Shown here in pieces: positions 37,101 to 49,427 of a stretch of 64,000 nucleotides of DNA. The position numbers and the translations under genes were made by a program. The notes under the pieces are model-generated. The model was not told the DNA's origin. It did not search any database and saw only the letters and a program-made list of their open reading frames with translations. The stretch spans positions 124,001-188,000 of the forward strand of contig JAFCMP010000134.1 in assembly GCA_017506865.1 (NCBI GenBank), read 5' to 3'. Numbering within the stretch: the first letter of the stretch is position 1; every line of letters starts with the position of its first letter. Origin of the DNA: Tribonema minus (taxonomy: Eukaryota > Sar > Xanthophyceae > Tribonematales > Tribonemataceae).

Positions 37101-40100
37101 CCACTTGAAGGCTCACCGGGCTCTGGTATTCTGACCAGGTGGACGTGGTGGTGCCACGTCCGGGGTGCATGGTGCCGCCCAGTAGGACTGCATACAGCAT
37201 ATTGGCGGGGTCGAGGGTCGCCGGCGGGGGGTTCGATGTGCTGAACAAAAAACCCTGTGAGACACCAGGTCAGTGTGCGATGCAGGCAAACGTCAGCGTG
37301 CTGCTTGCGTCAAGGGGGAGCAAGAAAAAGCGAGCACACCAGGCTGTGCTCTGATAGCCTGGGGATGGCACTTGATATTGAGCATATATATTTTACTCAG
37401 CTGGTTGCAGCCACGGAGGAGATTCAAGAGTGCCAATAATTGACGATATGCCGTGGTGTGTACTGATTGACAAGAGGCGTGAGGTGCAGATGCCTGCTGC
37501 GCAGTCGTCAACGAAATGAGCATTGACTACTTGCGGGTGGCAGAGACAAAGTGCACCTTTGTGAAGTGTAATGGCTCACCAAGAACCACAAATTCGGCCG
37601 CAACTTCAATGCGTCACGCTTCCCCATATGTGTCATATAATGTCCGGGCACGGGCAAGATGCAGAACTTGAGAGGTGGAAGTATAAAAAATGTCACCCAC
37701 TCACGGCCTCAAACACATGCGCATGTAGTAGGCATATCTGCTCTGGCCTGCAATGCACCTAAATTAGTTGAACCCTGCGCATTCAAGACCCTGCCCGCAC
37801 GCATGCAGCTCACCTGGGCACCGGAGAACGTTGTCAGCCTCTTGAATTTTTCAGTGTCATCTGCAATGTTGAAGATTTGTTCCCGCAGAAGCCATTCGTA
37901 AAAGTCTCCGTGCACCTCCAGCACACCCAGCACTGCCTGCGGCACACAGGTGAGACGCCGCCGCCCCGTGCCCCAGCCGGGCTTGTCGGTGTGATTGGGG
38001 GGTGGCTCGCAGTGCTGCCAAACCAGCTGAGCCATTCATGAGTAGTAATCCACATATTCTGTTGATGCAGGCTGAAAAGCAGGGTTACACTCCCTTAAAA
38101 TGACAAGGCCCCCCCGCACGAGGGTGGGGGGGTGGGGGGGGCGGCAGCTAAGGAGCAGGCGCACCAATGCACATGAGCTTACCTGCATACGCACATGACG
38201 ACGTGCATGCGCACACATCGCCCATCGGTTTCAGTTGCGAATTACAGTGGTGAGGGCGGTGGCGCACACGCGGCGACAGTGTTGCGAGGACATGGGCGCA
38301 GGCGCGCCACGATCGGCGGCACCGCCATGGCAGAGCCGCAGCTAGGCGCACACCGAATGAGCAGTCATGGCAGCGGCGATAGAGCAAAACACGTGCACAT
38401 AAGTGCAGCGTTTGCGAATAATGATGCCATCTATGGCATCAGTGTTGTGCCGCACGGCCAACCATGCCTACAACAGGTTGCCCAAAATGGCAATTATAAC
38501 TTATGCGACAGACTAGGCTACGACGGTTTGAGAGGCATACCTGCTGCTGCTGAGGGGTCGCCGACTTCAGCAGCGCCTGCTGCTCTGCATGAGACCCCCA
38601 GTTCACCTCCAGGTGCGGTTGGCCCGGCCACCACTGGCGCATGGACGCAATGTTGCGGCCAAGTGGCGTGTCTGGATGATGCCAAGCATCAGTTGGTCCG
38701 CCATTGGCGCGCATCCCGTTCCACACGGAAGCCGGTGCAAACAGGGCTGTGCCGCGTGCACGCACTCCAGGGTACACCTGCTGGATCCGCTGACACCCTG
38801 CAGCGCCATCAAAGCGAAGCAGTCAGGCCAAGTGGTGCAGGTAGCTGCACGACAGAATGTGTAGCGCACAATGCAGGCCCGCTGCATCGAGTCGAGGTGG
38901 TATGAGCCCATCGCGTGACATGTATACAAGGACGACGTCCTCCAAGGGTTGCAGGTCTGCTGGAAAAGGGGCACCGCACCTGTTCTAAGGGTGAAGCCCG
39001 TCCCGCGGACGTCGTCCAGCAGTAGCAAATGTACACCGTCCCCTTTCTTGGCCAGCACTCCATCCCGCACTTCCAAAGTGGCAGCATCGGCTGCATTGAG
39101 ATCAGGGCGCTGCGCACTGAGCTCCGCTGGCAGTGCTGAACGCTGTGGCACGAGGCGTGTGCGGTGCAGCAGGTCCTCGAACCGCACGCGCGCCTGCACA
39201 TCCTGGGGCAGCTCGGTGATGACAGCCTTCACCAGGGAGCGGAATGGCTGGTTGTCTGGGTTGTGCGCCGGGACCACTGCAACAACTGCGTCGAGCGCGG
39301 CGGCCTCGTCCAGGAAGCTGATGATGCCCTGAAGAACGAGCTTCGCAGCTATCGCGTGGTCGGCCGTGCGCAGCGCTCCAGCGTCCGCCTTCTTCAGCTG
39401 CTGGACGATGAGATCCTGGTCCTGAACAATGCCGGTCGCCAGGACCTCGTCCTGGATCAGTCGCACAGGGCAACATGGCAATAAGTTATTGAGTCAGCCG
39501 GTTTTTGCAGGACAGCCAGCCAACAACATTTGATACCTAACATTGATACGAGAACATGATGAAATATACGAACTAATAAAACTAGGCACTCAGCATAGAA
39601 CTGACCTTTTCCTGGAAGGAGAGGAAACTACGTCAGATACACCGACATAGTGCTGTAGGATTTACATACCAAGCAGCCAAACGCTTCACTGTGATGTACA
39701 AGAACTGGTACGTGAGTCCATTTAACAGCTTACTGACAGCAGTACACACCACCACCAAATGATTGGGGTAGGGCCGCTTGGGTCAAATTCAACAAATACA
39801 CACTTGCTACATGGCGTCTGTATCCCGGCTTGAAACAGATCGAATTGGACGGGAAATACCAAATGGAGCCCGGCTGATGATCTGCCAACATTTTTTGGAG
39901 TACATACTGGAGTTGCACAAGGTCCCAACAGGTATATGTGAAGTTGCCAGCGGACAAGGCACTCCTACTGGCCCAGCTTCTTGCTTCATGATGCCAGCAC
40001 ATTCACATACAGAACAGTTGGCCAAAAAGTAGTTCAGAACAATCATTCGAAAGGGGACGGCAAATAAGCAGAAATAAATACGACTAGCGTATTAATTCTG

Positions 40101-41548
40101 TATTTATGACTATGAATCACCACAACCTATTGGTGAGCTAAGTGGGGTGGCTCAAAGCTGTGGGTATGGTGCGTACGAAGAACCTGCCTGCAAATGCAGC
40201 AAATGGGACTTTTCATCCCAGTCTGGGGTGATCTGGCAGTACTACTTATTTCTTCAACTACAACTTGAAGATTTAAGGACCTGACCAGACGACCATGACC
40301 GCAGATGTAACGGGAAGTGAAGTCATGTATATCATTGTATATGAGTCACCTATGCAGGGGAGCACATATAAGTGCCATGCATAATTTTAAACAAGTCGAG
40401 GAAAATGAAGCTATAACGTACCACATACGTTGCTTTTTTTAACGCTGCTGACGGACAACCCAAGACAGAGTGGAACTGGGTAGACGGAGCTAGAGAGAGG
40501 AGGTTTGTGGCACTGTGACTCGTGGCCGATGACCGCAGCAGCGGCGACAACGTTATTGTCGGAAGGCACTTGCGGCTAACCACAAGTTGTCGGTAGATAT
40601 AAGTACAATCTTCTGATGTGTTTCGATTGATGTTGGAACAATCTAGCAACACAGGCCTGCTTGATGAATGTACAGGCAATGCACACTACTTACATGAAGT
40701 GCGCGGGCCAGTGCCGCAGCTGCCGCAAGTGGGGGCGCGGCGATGCTGCTGGATGCGGTTGCTGCTGGTGCTGATGCTGCCGGCGAAGATTAGGGCTTGT
40801 GGCGACGCTTGGCGGTGCGTGTTGCAGTTGGCAAGCCGCGCACACGCTTGGCAGGAGCGGCGCTGGCAACTTATCCGCTGTGACATCCAGCAAGTGTCCC
40901 CCACGCTTTGCTGGCCTGCAAGGCGGCGGCCTGCAAGGCGGCGGTCAGCGGAGCATGAAGTTGAGAACTTGCCAATGGGAGTTTGCAAGTGTGAACACGA
41001 AGGGCGAGTCGAAAGAGAGGGGGTGGCCAGTCGTGAGGATAATGTACAGGGCTATCGTGTTCGGGGTGCTGATTCCTCTGACATGGCATCCCCCGCCCCG
41101 TCCGTGCATGAGTGCAACGATGAGGTGAGCTGTGTATACACCATGCCAGTGCTGACACACAAAGCCCAGGTGAGGATTTGTTGCTCGGGACAGACGCTCT
41201 GGCAGGCAGCTCATGCTACTTCTGATGGAAAAAAGTCTGCGGCTGCAGCTGCCATGTTCATGGTCAGGAGGTCGTGGCGGTACTACAGTACTGGGAAGTC
41301 CATCCGCAGCGCGACAGTTTGATGTGCGTGCGGCGTTTGCGGTGCATGCAACAGCCTTGAGGCAAGAATCTGACTACAGCTTGCAGGATCAATAGACAAT
41401 CTACATCAACTCCTTTGTCAAGAAACACGCCCGGAGAATGCATGACATGCTCAGCCTGCACGAGTGCACCAGAATGGCTTTTGTTACACCGCGGTCGTGC
41501 ACACTCACCCGCGGTGGACGCCGAGAGTTGGTCAGTTGCGGCGGGCAT
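34165..41548 (-). CDS. Phosphoribosyltransferase-fold fusion protein with duplicated C-terminal exons
   Basis: Twelve exons fit in phase to 688 residues: 41548-41509, 40776-40694, 39451-38980, 38797-38541, 38026-37814, 37666-37580, 37254-37117, 36845-36757, 36096-35993, 35736-35494, 34993-34880 and 34391-34165. After an Ala/Ser-rich start, residues about 60-230 resemble a ComF-like phosphoribosyltransferase. A VVAVVPAHNP strand is followed by LLHRTRLVPQRS and the PRPP-loop motif HLLLLDDVRGTGFTL. Residues 230-460 are not recognised. Exons A (460-494) and A' (576-613) encode nearly the same segment (LTYNKHAAACAGEEGANAQK) on each side of exon B, which is Ala/Gln-rich. The last exon is a highly charged Arg/Glu/Gln helix (about 640-688), probably a coiled coil. 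Exon B ends in a GC donor (AG|GCAAGT). Substrate unknown. Exon 2 and its acceptor are the least certain part. Confidence 0.7.
34651..34980 (-). repeat. Exon-containing tandem duplication, copy 2
   Basis: This stretch matches 35764-36093 at an offset of about 1113 bases. Only scattered changes are seen. It spans exon A' of the phosphoribosyltransferase-fold gene and its following intron. A partial third copy (about 55 bases around GGAGCTCTGCGATCTCTTG) lies at 35357-35412. Confidence 0.85.
35764..36093 (-). repeat. Exon-containing tandem duplication, copy 1
   Basis: Partner of 34651-34980. It includes exon A and its donor. Within it a shorter direct repeat is also seen (CAACTTCAAGTGCCAA occurs twice, near 35769 and 35817). 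Confidence 0.85.
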
Positions 41549-41739
41549 GGCTTGTCCTTGTCCTCCAGTGCTTCGAGCTCGTCGTTGTCCGTCAGTGATT
41601 CGAGCATGTCCTCCAGTGATTCGAGTCCATCCCCCGTGATGCGCAGGTGATGCGCAGGTGGCAGAGCGCAAGGTTTCTCAGGCGCGGAGATGACAGCTAA
41701 CACAGAAGTGGGTTGGCACCAGTGCTGTGGAGTTCATGC

Positions 41740-42771
41740 TCACGAGCGCCGGAACGTCATCACCGTCACAAAGATCCTCTCATCTGAAACGGGACCCTGA
41801 AAGCGAATGCAAACGAGACAGTTGTCCAGTAGTGAACATAAAGAGTGGCCTTGGTGATCACTTGTGATGGCGGCCATAGACTGGCTTCACGTCAAGACCC
41901 TCCAGCAAGCAATAGTCAAAAAGACCTCTCACCTTGTGCAGCGGCCGCCAGGGGAACAGCAACAGAGACTGACGCGGAAGCAACGGTGGTGGTGAGTGCC
42001 GTCGCTGCTGCTGTGGGGTCCAACGTTGCCGCTTGAACAGCGGTGGCAACTTTGTCGACCTGTGGACGCGTACGACACAGTGCAGAAGACCAATCACTGG
42101 ACCGCCTGCAATACATTGCATTATGCTGAAGCACATACTGGAGGGACCACGCTTGAAAGATGATTGCTGGAGTTGACGCGCAGCTTGCCTTTGATACGCT
42201 GCCTGGCATAGTGTCCAAGTGTAAACCATACTTTCCTGTGAGGCCACCACCAGAGCAAATGACCAATTCAGAATCTGTGGCGTGTGGTGGCAATCCACGT
42301 GTCTTTGTCATGTATCAGCTGTGTGACTCAAGATTGTACGTGGAGGGCGAAATGGCCGCTAAGTTTGCAAGCACTGCTGCGCATGACGGTGGTTAAGGTG
42401 CCACGCAATGTAAAGAGCTACCAAAGAAGTCATTGCAAATGGTCTACGTTGTAGAAACATTGAGCATAGCATGACGCCAGAAGTAACTCAAAGATCTATT
42501 CCAGTACCAAAAGCCGGAGCTGAAGTCTGCATCACCATCTGGCGTGGCGCACAGATTTGGAACACGGTTTCTGCCTGCCCACCTCCGATTCGGCAAGGCC
42601 TCTGATGTCAAGCAGCTGGCCTCGGCACTCGTGCACGCCAGAGAGAGACGCGACGCCGGCCTTGGTGATGGTGCCAATGACCTGGTCCGTGACGCCGTGC
42701 TGCTTCAAAGCGGTAGTGTCATCGAAGCGATGGTCTCCCTCGCGAGGTCCCTCCTCACCGTCGCGGTGCAT
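41740..42771 (-). CDS. Small protein with Rad51/Dmc1-like N-terminal HhH domain
   Basis: Exons 42771-42583 (frame open up to an acceptor at 42829), 42059-41933 and 41783-41740 join in phase to 119 residues if the ATG at 42771 is used. Residues 22-74 (LKQHGVTDQVIGTITKAGV, LLDIRGLAESEVDKV) follow the helix-hairpin-helix N-terminal domain of Rad51 and Dmc1, including the GLSEAK-like turn, which is split by intron 1. After that comes an Ala/Thr-rich segment and a short end (FVTVMTFRRS) before the stop. There is no Walker A or B motif and no room for the ATPase core before the next gene starts at 41548. It may be a stand-alone DNA-binding domain, a truncated paralogue, or a chance likeness in an HhH protein. 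An upstream first exon is possible. Confidence 0.5.
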
Positions 42772-42957
42772 CGCCACGCCATTTCCAGCACCATGCGACT
42801 GTTCGTCAGAGCACCTGGCGCCCGAGGTCTGCACAATGTGTCAGGCAATGCAGAAGCGTGCATGATCACAAAGTCACAATATGTAGTGGAAGAAAGCTCG
42901 CCGCCATGATCTCATCATTGCTCTGCAACACGTTTGTGGCAAATGTCATCATAACCA

Positions 42958-43703
42958 TCACAGCAGCGCTCCATCAAGGGTGGCCTTGGCACAGCGCAGC
43001 AGCGCTCCATCCAGGGTGGCCTTGGCAGCCGCGCGCTGCCTGTCTGCAGCCTCCTTGGCGCGCTGTTGAGCGTTGCAAGTGCACGTGCGTACATGAGGTG
43101 TTTGCTGGTGAGTGACCGACTAGTCAGGGTCCAAGGGGCTGTCGTGTAACGGTTTAGTAGTGCGCGGACAGGTCACACACATGCCGCGATTTGCATGCTG
43201 GCACCATGACAGCGAGGTATGCGGGAGCAGGACCTCTGGGTATGGCAACATAGAGACGCGTTTCCAACTAGCAGTTCAGAGTTTGGTGACGGTGTATGTG
43301 GCTCGGGACATAGTGCCCCAAGCACAACACTAGGTACTCTTAACAAATAGCAGCGGAGAATAGTGCATGCAATTGTGACTGACCTGGGCAGATGTGGTAG
43401 CGGCGTCCAGTGCCGTAAGCCTGGCTCCAAGCGCTTCTACCAGGTGGCGAGCACCTGAGGGGTCCGTGTTGGCAGTCGAGCCTGTACGTAAAAATGCAAG
43501 AACGACATTTGAGAGTGATGTGAGGCAACAACATACTTGTCATAAAAGTCCACAGAGGGTCCAATATATAGTGGGGTAAATTGATGACAGCACCTGCGAC
43601 ATCCATTGCAACATCTCAGCATTAAAATGTGAATCAGCACACACCGAGCGTGCCGCATTACGAGAATCCACATCCCATGCGCATTGTCGCCCTCCCACAG
43701 CCC

Positions 43704-43734
<31 letters not shown>

Positions 43735-46700
43735 ACGCTCCCCTCACCAGCAGTCACGGCGGCGGCGGCAGCCGTTGCGGGGGCGTCGCATATGGTGAGC
43801 AGTGCCACGCCGGCCTCGGGGTCCTCAGCAGCAGACGCACGCAGCTGCAGGCACCAAACAGTGGGCGAAACACTTGGGTGAGAGAAGAAGCTACGGCGAG
43901 ACGATTGACCTGCTGCTGATGCCCGATGCAGTTTCGTAGTCTGTCCCAGGAATCCTTTTTGAATGGACAGATTGCTTGGCTGCGCCCTGCCAGTGTGCTA
44001 ATTCTGCTACATCATCGCTTATGTGATCGTGCATCAATGGAACATGTCAGGCACACAACCATTGTAATGGCATGGCATCAATGGCGCTGCAACATGGCTG
44101 GTCATGCGTCACGCCCTCACGGTGCGCCATACAACAAGCAAGCCAGCCTGCTTGAAAGAGTCAACTGGTGGATCATATCAGGTATAGACATGTGCTTACG
44201 CCATGTCCATGTTCCAGATAGATCACGCAGCGCACTGCTTTAACATGGTAGCGATGGAGAAAGTAAGCACATGACATACCTCTGTCAGGCGAGCATCCAG
44301 CGCGTTGAGCTCGTGAGCAGCTGCCGCCGCCTCCCTGCGTGTCAACAACAGGCAAGCCACAAGTGAGAACAACAGTTAGCATTTAGGTGACAACCAATGT
44401 GCATTCAGAAATGATCACAGCCATCGGGTGCTGTCACGAAGCACTCACTTGCTCTGCATGCTCTGAAGTCATTGCGGGAATGGCCTGCTATGCATTTGGT
44501 CTCTGCGGACTAGCAATGAGCTACCGCACTACATAGAAACAGGCCACGCACACTGTCCTCTTCTCTTGGCTGCGTACTGCCAACAAACACCATGGTGCAC
44601 ACAGGCCAAACGTAATGCACACAGGCCAAACGTAATGCGCGAGCTACCGTTGAGCCCCATCACAACTAGCCTGTCGAGGGCATCCTTGCGCTGCTTGGCC
44701 TCTGCAAACGCGCGCTCGGCCGCCACCGCCATGGACAGCGCAGACATTATGGCCGCCGCCAGCGGAGCCGCGGAGGCGTCCTCTGCGCGCTCGATGTTGC
44801 GTCGCACAGACTCCAGCGCTGCGCGCACATGCGCGATGGCGCCTACCACAGTGGGCTCTTCGGCTACGCCAGCGTCTGCAGCCCTGTTGTTACGGGAAAT
44901 GATGAGAGTTTGGTGTGGTGTCAGCGGTAGATAGGCGTGAGAGTGACTGTGGTGGAGGTCGTGGCTTCTGCCGGTCGTTGTGGCGATGACAGCAATTGTC
45001 TAACCAATGTGTATATACGTGAGCGTCAAATTGTAGAATAGTATGCTGTTGGTGCGTGCCGAGGCGCCAGCAGCAAGAACACTCCCACGTCATGGCGTTT
45101 TGGGAATGTCCAATGGGCACAACTACATGTGATGCTCACCGAGCTTAGCTTCCCGCCTCCTCTGAGCATGCTGTCGAAGTACTTTGTTTCTCAATCAAGT
45201 GCCAATGTCCTTATACAGATGCTCTGGGTGCTTGTATGGCTTAAGGCACCCATGCTATAACAATGTTCGTTCGTTCCCCACCATACTGCTTTGTCAGGGT
45301 GCAACCGACGCGCTTTCAACTTCAGCTTGCGCACGCCAGAGCGCTCCGCAACACAGGCAACCTCAATACATGCGTCAAAAAGCCATGCAGACAGCCAACT
45401 CACGCAGCTGAGCCATGCACACACACTCACACACCATCACATACATACATACCTGATCTCCAGCGTCGCCAGCGCGGCCAACGGTGGCTCCAGGCGCGCG
45501 AGCTCGGCCTGGCGGATCCTGTCGCAGGCCTCCTTGTGCTGCCTCTCGGCGCCCAGCGCCACCTGCACCGCGTCTGCCACCGCGAGCGTCGCGTCGGCGG
45601 CGTCGATGAAGGCTGATGCGCCGCCGACCTCTGCGAGACGCGCCTCTGCCATCTTGCCCTCGTAGGAGGAGAGCGCCTTCACCAGGCCGGCGCGGCCCTG
45701 CATGCGTGGAGCGATGCGGTGAGACGTCGCAGGTGTGGTGAGTGTGTGCGTTGCGCTGTGAGCGTGCAAGGCACAGTGCGAGGAGGCTGCGCTGACCACT
45801 CTCAAGCACTGTTCTCACTGTTCTTTCATCTATTACAAAAAACTGTAAGCAGGATCTTTCCCACGTAGTGCAGTCGCAAGGTTGCTGTACTCACAACTTT
45901 TCTCAAGGAGCCTGATCGCAAGGTCGCTGTACTCATTCACTTGTGCGCGCGGTGATCTGAGTGGCACTGACCTGCACGCCCAGTGCGACGGCGTCGTCAT
46001 GGGCGGCGGCGTGCTTGGCGGCGGCGGCGCGCAGCGTGGTGCGGCCTGTCTCGCGCCTGTCGTCCTCCTCCTTCTGGGCCTCCTCGCGCGAGGCGATCTG
46101 TGGTGGTGGCGGCGGCAGCATTGGCAGCAACGACATTAGGCACTGTGCTCCCAACTTTTGTTGACACGGCAAGCGTTGACATCGCACTCACAGGTCCAAG
46201 CAATAATGTATGTACGGTGTCACCAGAGAACTTCAAATGACAAGAGTCACACATGTATGCGGTCAGACCCTTCCATGGTGCACTGTGACGAGGACCCTCC
46301 ATTGCAGAACCCCCGCAGAGCAGATCATACTTCTCGTCCAGCGCGACCTCTAGAAGCTCCATTACGCCATGCTCTCGCGCCGCACGTGCCAAATTCAGGC
46401 GTCACACCACCATGCCCCATGTGCACTTACAGTTACGCCATGCGCGTGCACTTACAGTCACACCGTGCGCGCACCTGTGCAAACTCAAAACGCGACTCCA
46501 CTACGCCCTCTAGGGCCTCCAGAGCCTCTGTGTCCGCCGCGTCAACAGCGTTGCTCGCTGCCACAACAGCTGACACGTCGCTGATGCCGGCGGCCGAGGC
46601 CAGTGTGGCAGTTGGACACGGCGCGCGGACGCTGTGCTCCAGCAAGTGGTGCATGCATTTCTGGAAGACATGTCTGTACTCTGCATACGTGCTTGCTTGC

Positions 46701-48114
46701 CATAACATTCTCATGCTTACACTCTACCAATCACAAATCAGGTCTCAGTTTGTCACGCACTTCTTGACAAAGTGGTGCATGCAGACAGTCCGTGTGGCCA
46801 TCAGCCGACACATGTTTTGCCCACTGTTGGCGTCACACGGTCAGCGACTGCTTGACTGTCGTTCATCATGAACTGACCGAAAGGAATCATTCCAGCCCAC
46901 GTGCGGAAGTGTTGAAAATGTACACTCCCATATGCATACCTTCTGTTTCTTGATGTGGTGGGTCAGCAACTCTTGCGGCTCCACGTCGGCAGCGGGCAGG
47001 CCTCAGCCTACTCGTCGCCACCTCCGGTGCAGCTGCTGAGGCAGCTGGTTAGCTTGCGCTTGACTCCCGCGTCACAGAATTGAGCATTATGTCAGAGCGT
47101 GAGGTGCGCACGGCACAGGCGCTGGTCATTGGGGATTTGAAGGACACACCATGAAAAAAACTAATCAACTTGCATGTGGGGCGGTGTCAAACATTCCTCA
47201 AAGCCGCAAACACGAGCAGTAGTGATGGGCTTGCACCTTGCTATGCACATGACGTCTGCGTTGTACATCCCAAGCTGTGTTGCAGTGGCACGGGCAAGTA
47301 CCTAGTACTGTGCTCGAAGACACCGGCGTAGGCAAGCAGGGACATCCAGCATGCCGGGCGATGGGCTGGATGATTGTGATGTTCCCTGCCCGCCTGCAAA
47401 CATGGTGTAATGGTGTAATGAGTTGTGCACGCGGCAAAAGGCTGTTGGCGCAGTCAACTCCAGCGTGCTTGACTGGGAAGTGAACATGTCCTCAGATTTG
47501 GATGTGCGGTGCAGACACTTGCCAGCGTTGCCAGAGAGCGTGTTGGTAAAGGTGGTGCTGGCCAAGCACCCAAAATGCCCACAAGAACTGGCTGATGTTT
47601 GATGAAGCAAGACTGCTTGTCCTCCTGAACTGGGCCATCAGTAAATCTCCGCTTCGGCCACAGCCACTTCACCGGTTGCTGCGCTCCTCTCCAGGGGACA
47701 TGGCGGCAGCTGCCGCATGTGGCGCCTTTCGGTGATAAGCATCAGTTGCCCACATTCTCCACCTCATATAGTTGGACTAATAGAGCATCAAGCGCGTGGG
47801 TAGGGAAGATCAGAGGATACAAACTCTCGAGCTGCAAGATAAGGCAGTGCAAAGATTGACCTGCTTGTGTCCAATGAAAGTGGCTCAGCGATCTGGAGGT
47901 TGACAACAGCAGGTCAGCTAAGAATCGGTTGCTGAAAGCGCTGGCGCCTAAGATCAGTAATGAAGTTTGAGGACAGGGCGACCTGTCGTGCAGCCCATGT
48001 CCACATAGTGTTCAGCCCAGCAACAAAAGGCGCACAGCAGGAATGTGACCCACCTGGCTCCACTACATGCCGACGACCAGCTGCGCCTCCGACGTCCACC
48101 ACCTGAACCTGCAT
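42958..48114 (-). CDS. Ala-rich coiled-coil protein, many exons
   Basis: Family not recognised. The model has twelve exons and 486 residues: 48114-48054, 47001-46940, 46660-46475, 46371-46192 (doubtful), 46097-45972, 45697-45453, 44883-44648, 44462-44449, 44330-44280, 43844-43748, 43481-43384 and 43062-42958. Exons 5 to 12 are well supported by acceptors, donors and phase. Exon 8 is a microexon of 14 bases (5 with an alternative acceptor). Exon 4 could be skipped without a phase change. The protein is almost all helix with Ala, Glu, Arg and Leu heptads (for example LVKALSSYEGKMAEARL and HVRAALESVRRNIERAE), so a long coiled coil is likely. The last exon carries a duplicated KATLDGALL. It shares strand and close spacing with the next two genes (about 190 bases to each), but no functional link can be shown. 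Confidence 0.6.
42960..43035 (-). repeat. Short tandem duplication in the last exon
   Basis: Two neighbouring copies of about 36 bases (GCGCTCCATC-AGGGTGGCCTTGGCA on +) encode KATLDGALL twice, in frame, at the C-terminus of the coiled-coil protein. Confidence 0.8.
43701..43735. repeat. Homopolymer tract C24-A11 in an intron
   Basis: Twenty-four C followed by eleven A, in the intron after exon 10 of the coiled-coil gene. Length is likely to vary or to be miscounted in assembly. Confidence 0.9.
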
Positions 48115-48739
48115 GGCAAGGGGCACATACATGGATCAGGATCATCTTGACATCACACTGAAGACACACAAAAAAATGTTCAGCGACGCAAAATGTCCAC
48201 AGCACATGACAAGAGCATCACATGTGGATGTCAATGTGGATGACAGAAGCACGGAGAGTAATGAGCTGTCACTGGTGTGTGCCTGTTTGCAACGGGCGTG
48301 CGGAGCAGACTGAGCTTGATGCCCCGTCAGCGTTGATGCCTACTTGAGCAGCTGTTCTACGTCAATGATCCGGGCCTGATCGCCCTCTGCTGTGAGAATA
48401 AGGGTGAAGCAGTGGCAGGCGCGGAGCAAAGGCGCGGAGCAACAGCCTTGTGAGGGATCTCGAAAAACCCCAAGCACTGCAGCGACCATCGATCTAAAGC
48501 GAAACTGGCGGCGCAGATATCTTACATTTGTGTTCATCGTTGCGACACACAGTGGCGGCATTTGCATTTGCTTGCTGAAAGTGGGTCCGTACTGACGAGC
48601 GCATACCGCGCGGTCGGCTTGATGACCACCATAGGAGGCCCTCACCCTCCCTCCCTCCCTCCCGCTCAAGGGGCGACACCGAAAAAATCGTGTGTGGCAC
48701 TGTGTGTGTGTGTTGAGGTGTGGGCTGTGTACCGCAACC

Positions 48740-48863
48740 ATGGGGGCCGACGTGTCGCGGCCCCGTAGTCACCGTGCTGACGGCGATACCAGTACTGCCT
48801 TATACAAGTTTGCAGACCACGGCGACCCACTGGGGCACCTCTGGGCCATGCAACGGCTAACCG
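48740..48863 (+). CDS. Probable first exon of an unidentified + strand gene
   Basis: The ATG at 48740 opens 41 codons plus one base, ending at a good donor (ACCG|GTGAGC). The protein starts MGADVSRPRS, with Gly at position 2, so N-myristoylation is possible. A stretch TALYKFADHGDP faintly recalls the first half of an ankyrin repeat. The next exon is not clear; the ankyrin-like exon at 52461-52556 lies on the same strand but in a different phase. Partial gene; function unknown. Confidence 0.4.
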
Positions 48864-49427
48864 GTGAGCTTGCGCATCTTTGCAGACGTGATGACATTTT
48901 CGTCACATTGATGAGACGCCGTATGCACACACTGCACAGCGTTCACGCAGCCATGTCGAGACGCTATTGGAGATGACGAATCCTCTCTTTCTATCGGAAG
49001 CAAGCTCAACTTTTTTTGTTTTTACTTAATATTAGAGAGAGAGAGGAAGGTGGGTGACATGAATTTGCCTACCTGAAGCTGTTCCCAAAGCAACAAAAAT
49101 GGCGCCACAAACATCAACGACACCAGTGGCTTTTGTGCCACCACCAGAGTCAGTGGCACAACAGCCACCACAGCAGCACAAGCATCAAATGTTCTTGCCA
49201 CCAGCTGTCAGCAGTGCAGGCATACGAGGCACAATGGTCTGCAGCACCATTCAGGAAAAATGTACAAACACCAAGTACGAACACACCAAGCTCGACGCAG
49301 TGGGCTAAAACAGGTGCATTGACTGTAAGGTTGCTGCTGCCTGGTTCAATTCCACATTGCCAAAAGCACTCACCACACCTACACCGCTAGTCCCCCCCCC
49401 CCTAACCACTTGCACAGGTGCGCATGT
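48864..49427. other. No supported gene
   Basis: Holds the intron side of the orphan exon and a GA-rich tract near 49034-49050. A + strand open frame from 49099 (Pro/Gln-rich, 69 codons) has no splice support. I cannot assign it. Confidence 0.45.

Noticed and set aside
40618-41322. 234-codon open frame on the + strand
   Set aside because: It overlaps an exon with a strong GTAAGT donor on the - strand that fits the phosphoribosyltransferase-fold gene in phase; no + strand splice pattern supports it.
46393-46474. Upstream extension of exon 4 of the coiled-coil gene (ARAARE reading)
   Set aside because: Reads well as protein but has no AG acceptor before it; the shorter exon starting at 46371 was used and marked doubtful.
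48340-48741. - strand frame ending EGDQARIIDVEQLLK
   Set aside because: The last 15 codons look like a terminal exon, but no upstream exon in a matching phase was found, and the next gene on that strand starts at its own ATG (48114).
49318-49370. tRNA-like T-loop motif GGTTCAATTCC
   Set aside because: No acceptor stem, D-arm or anticodon arm can be drawn around it.
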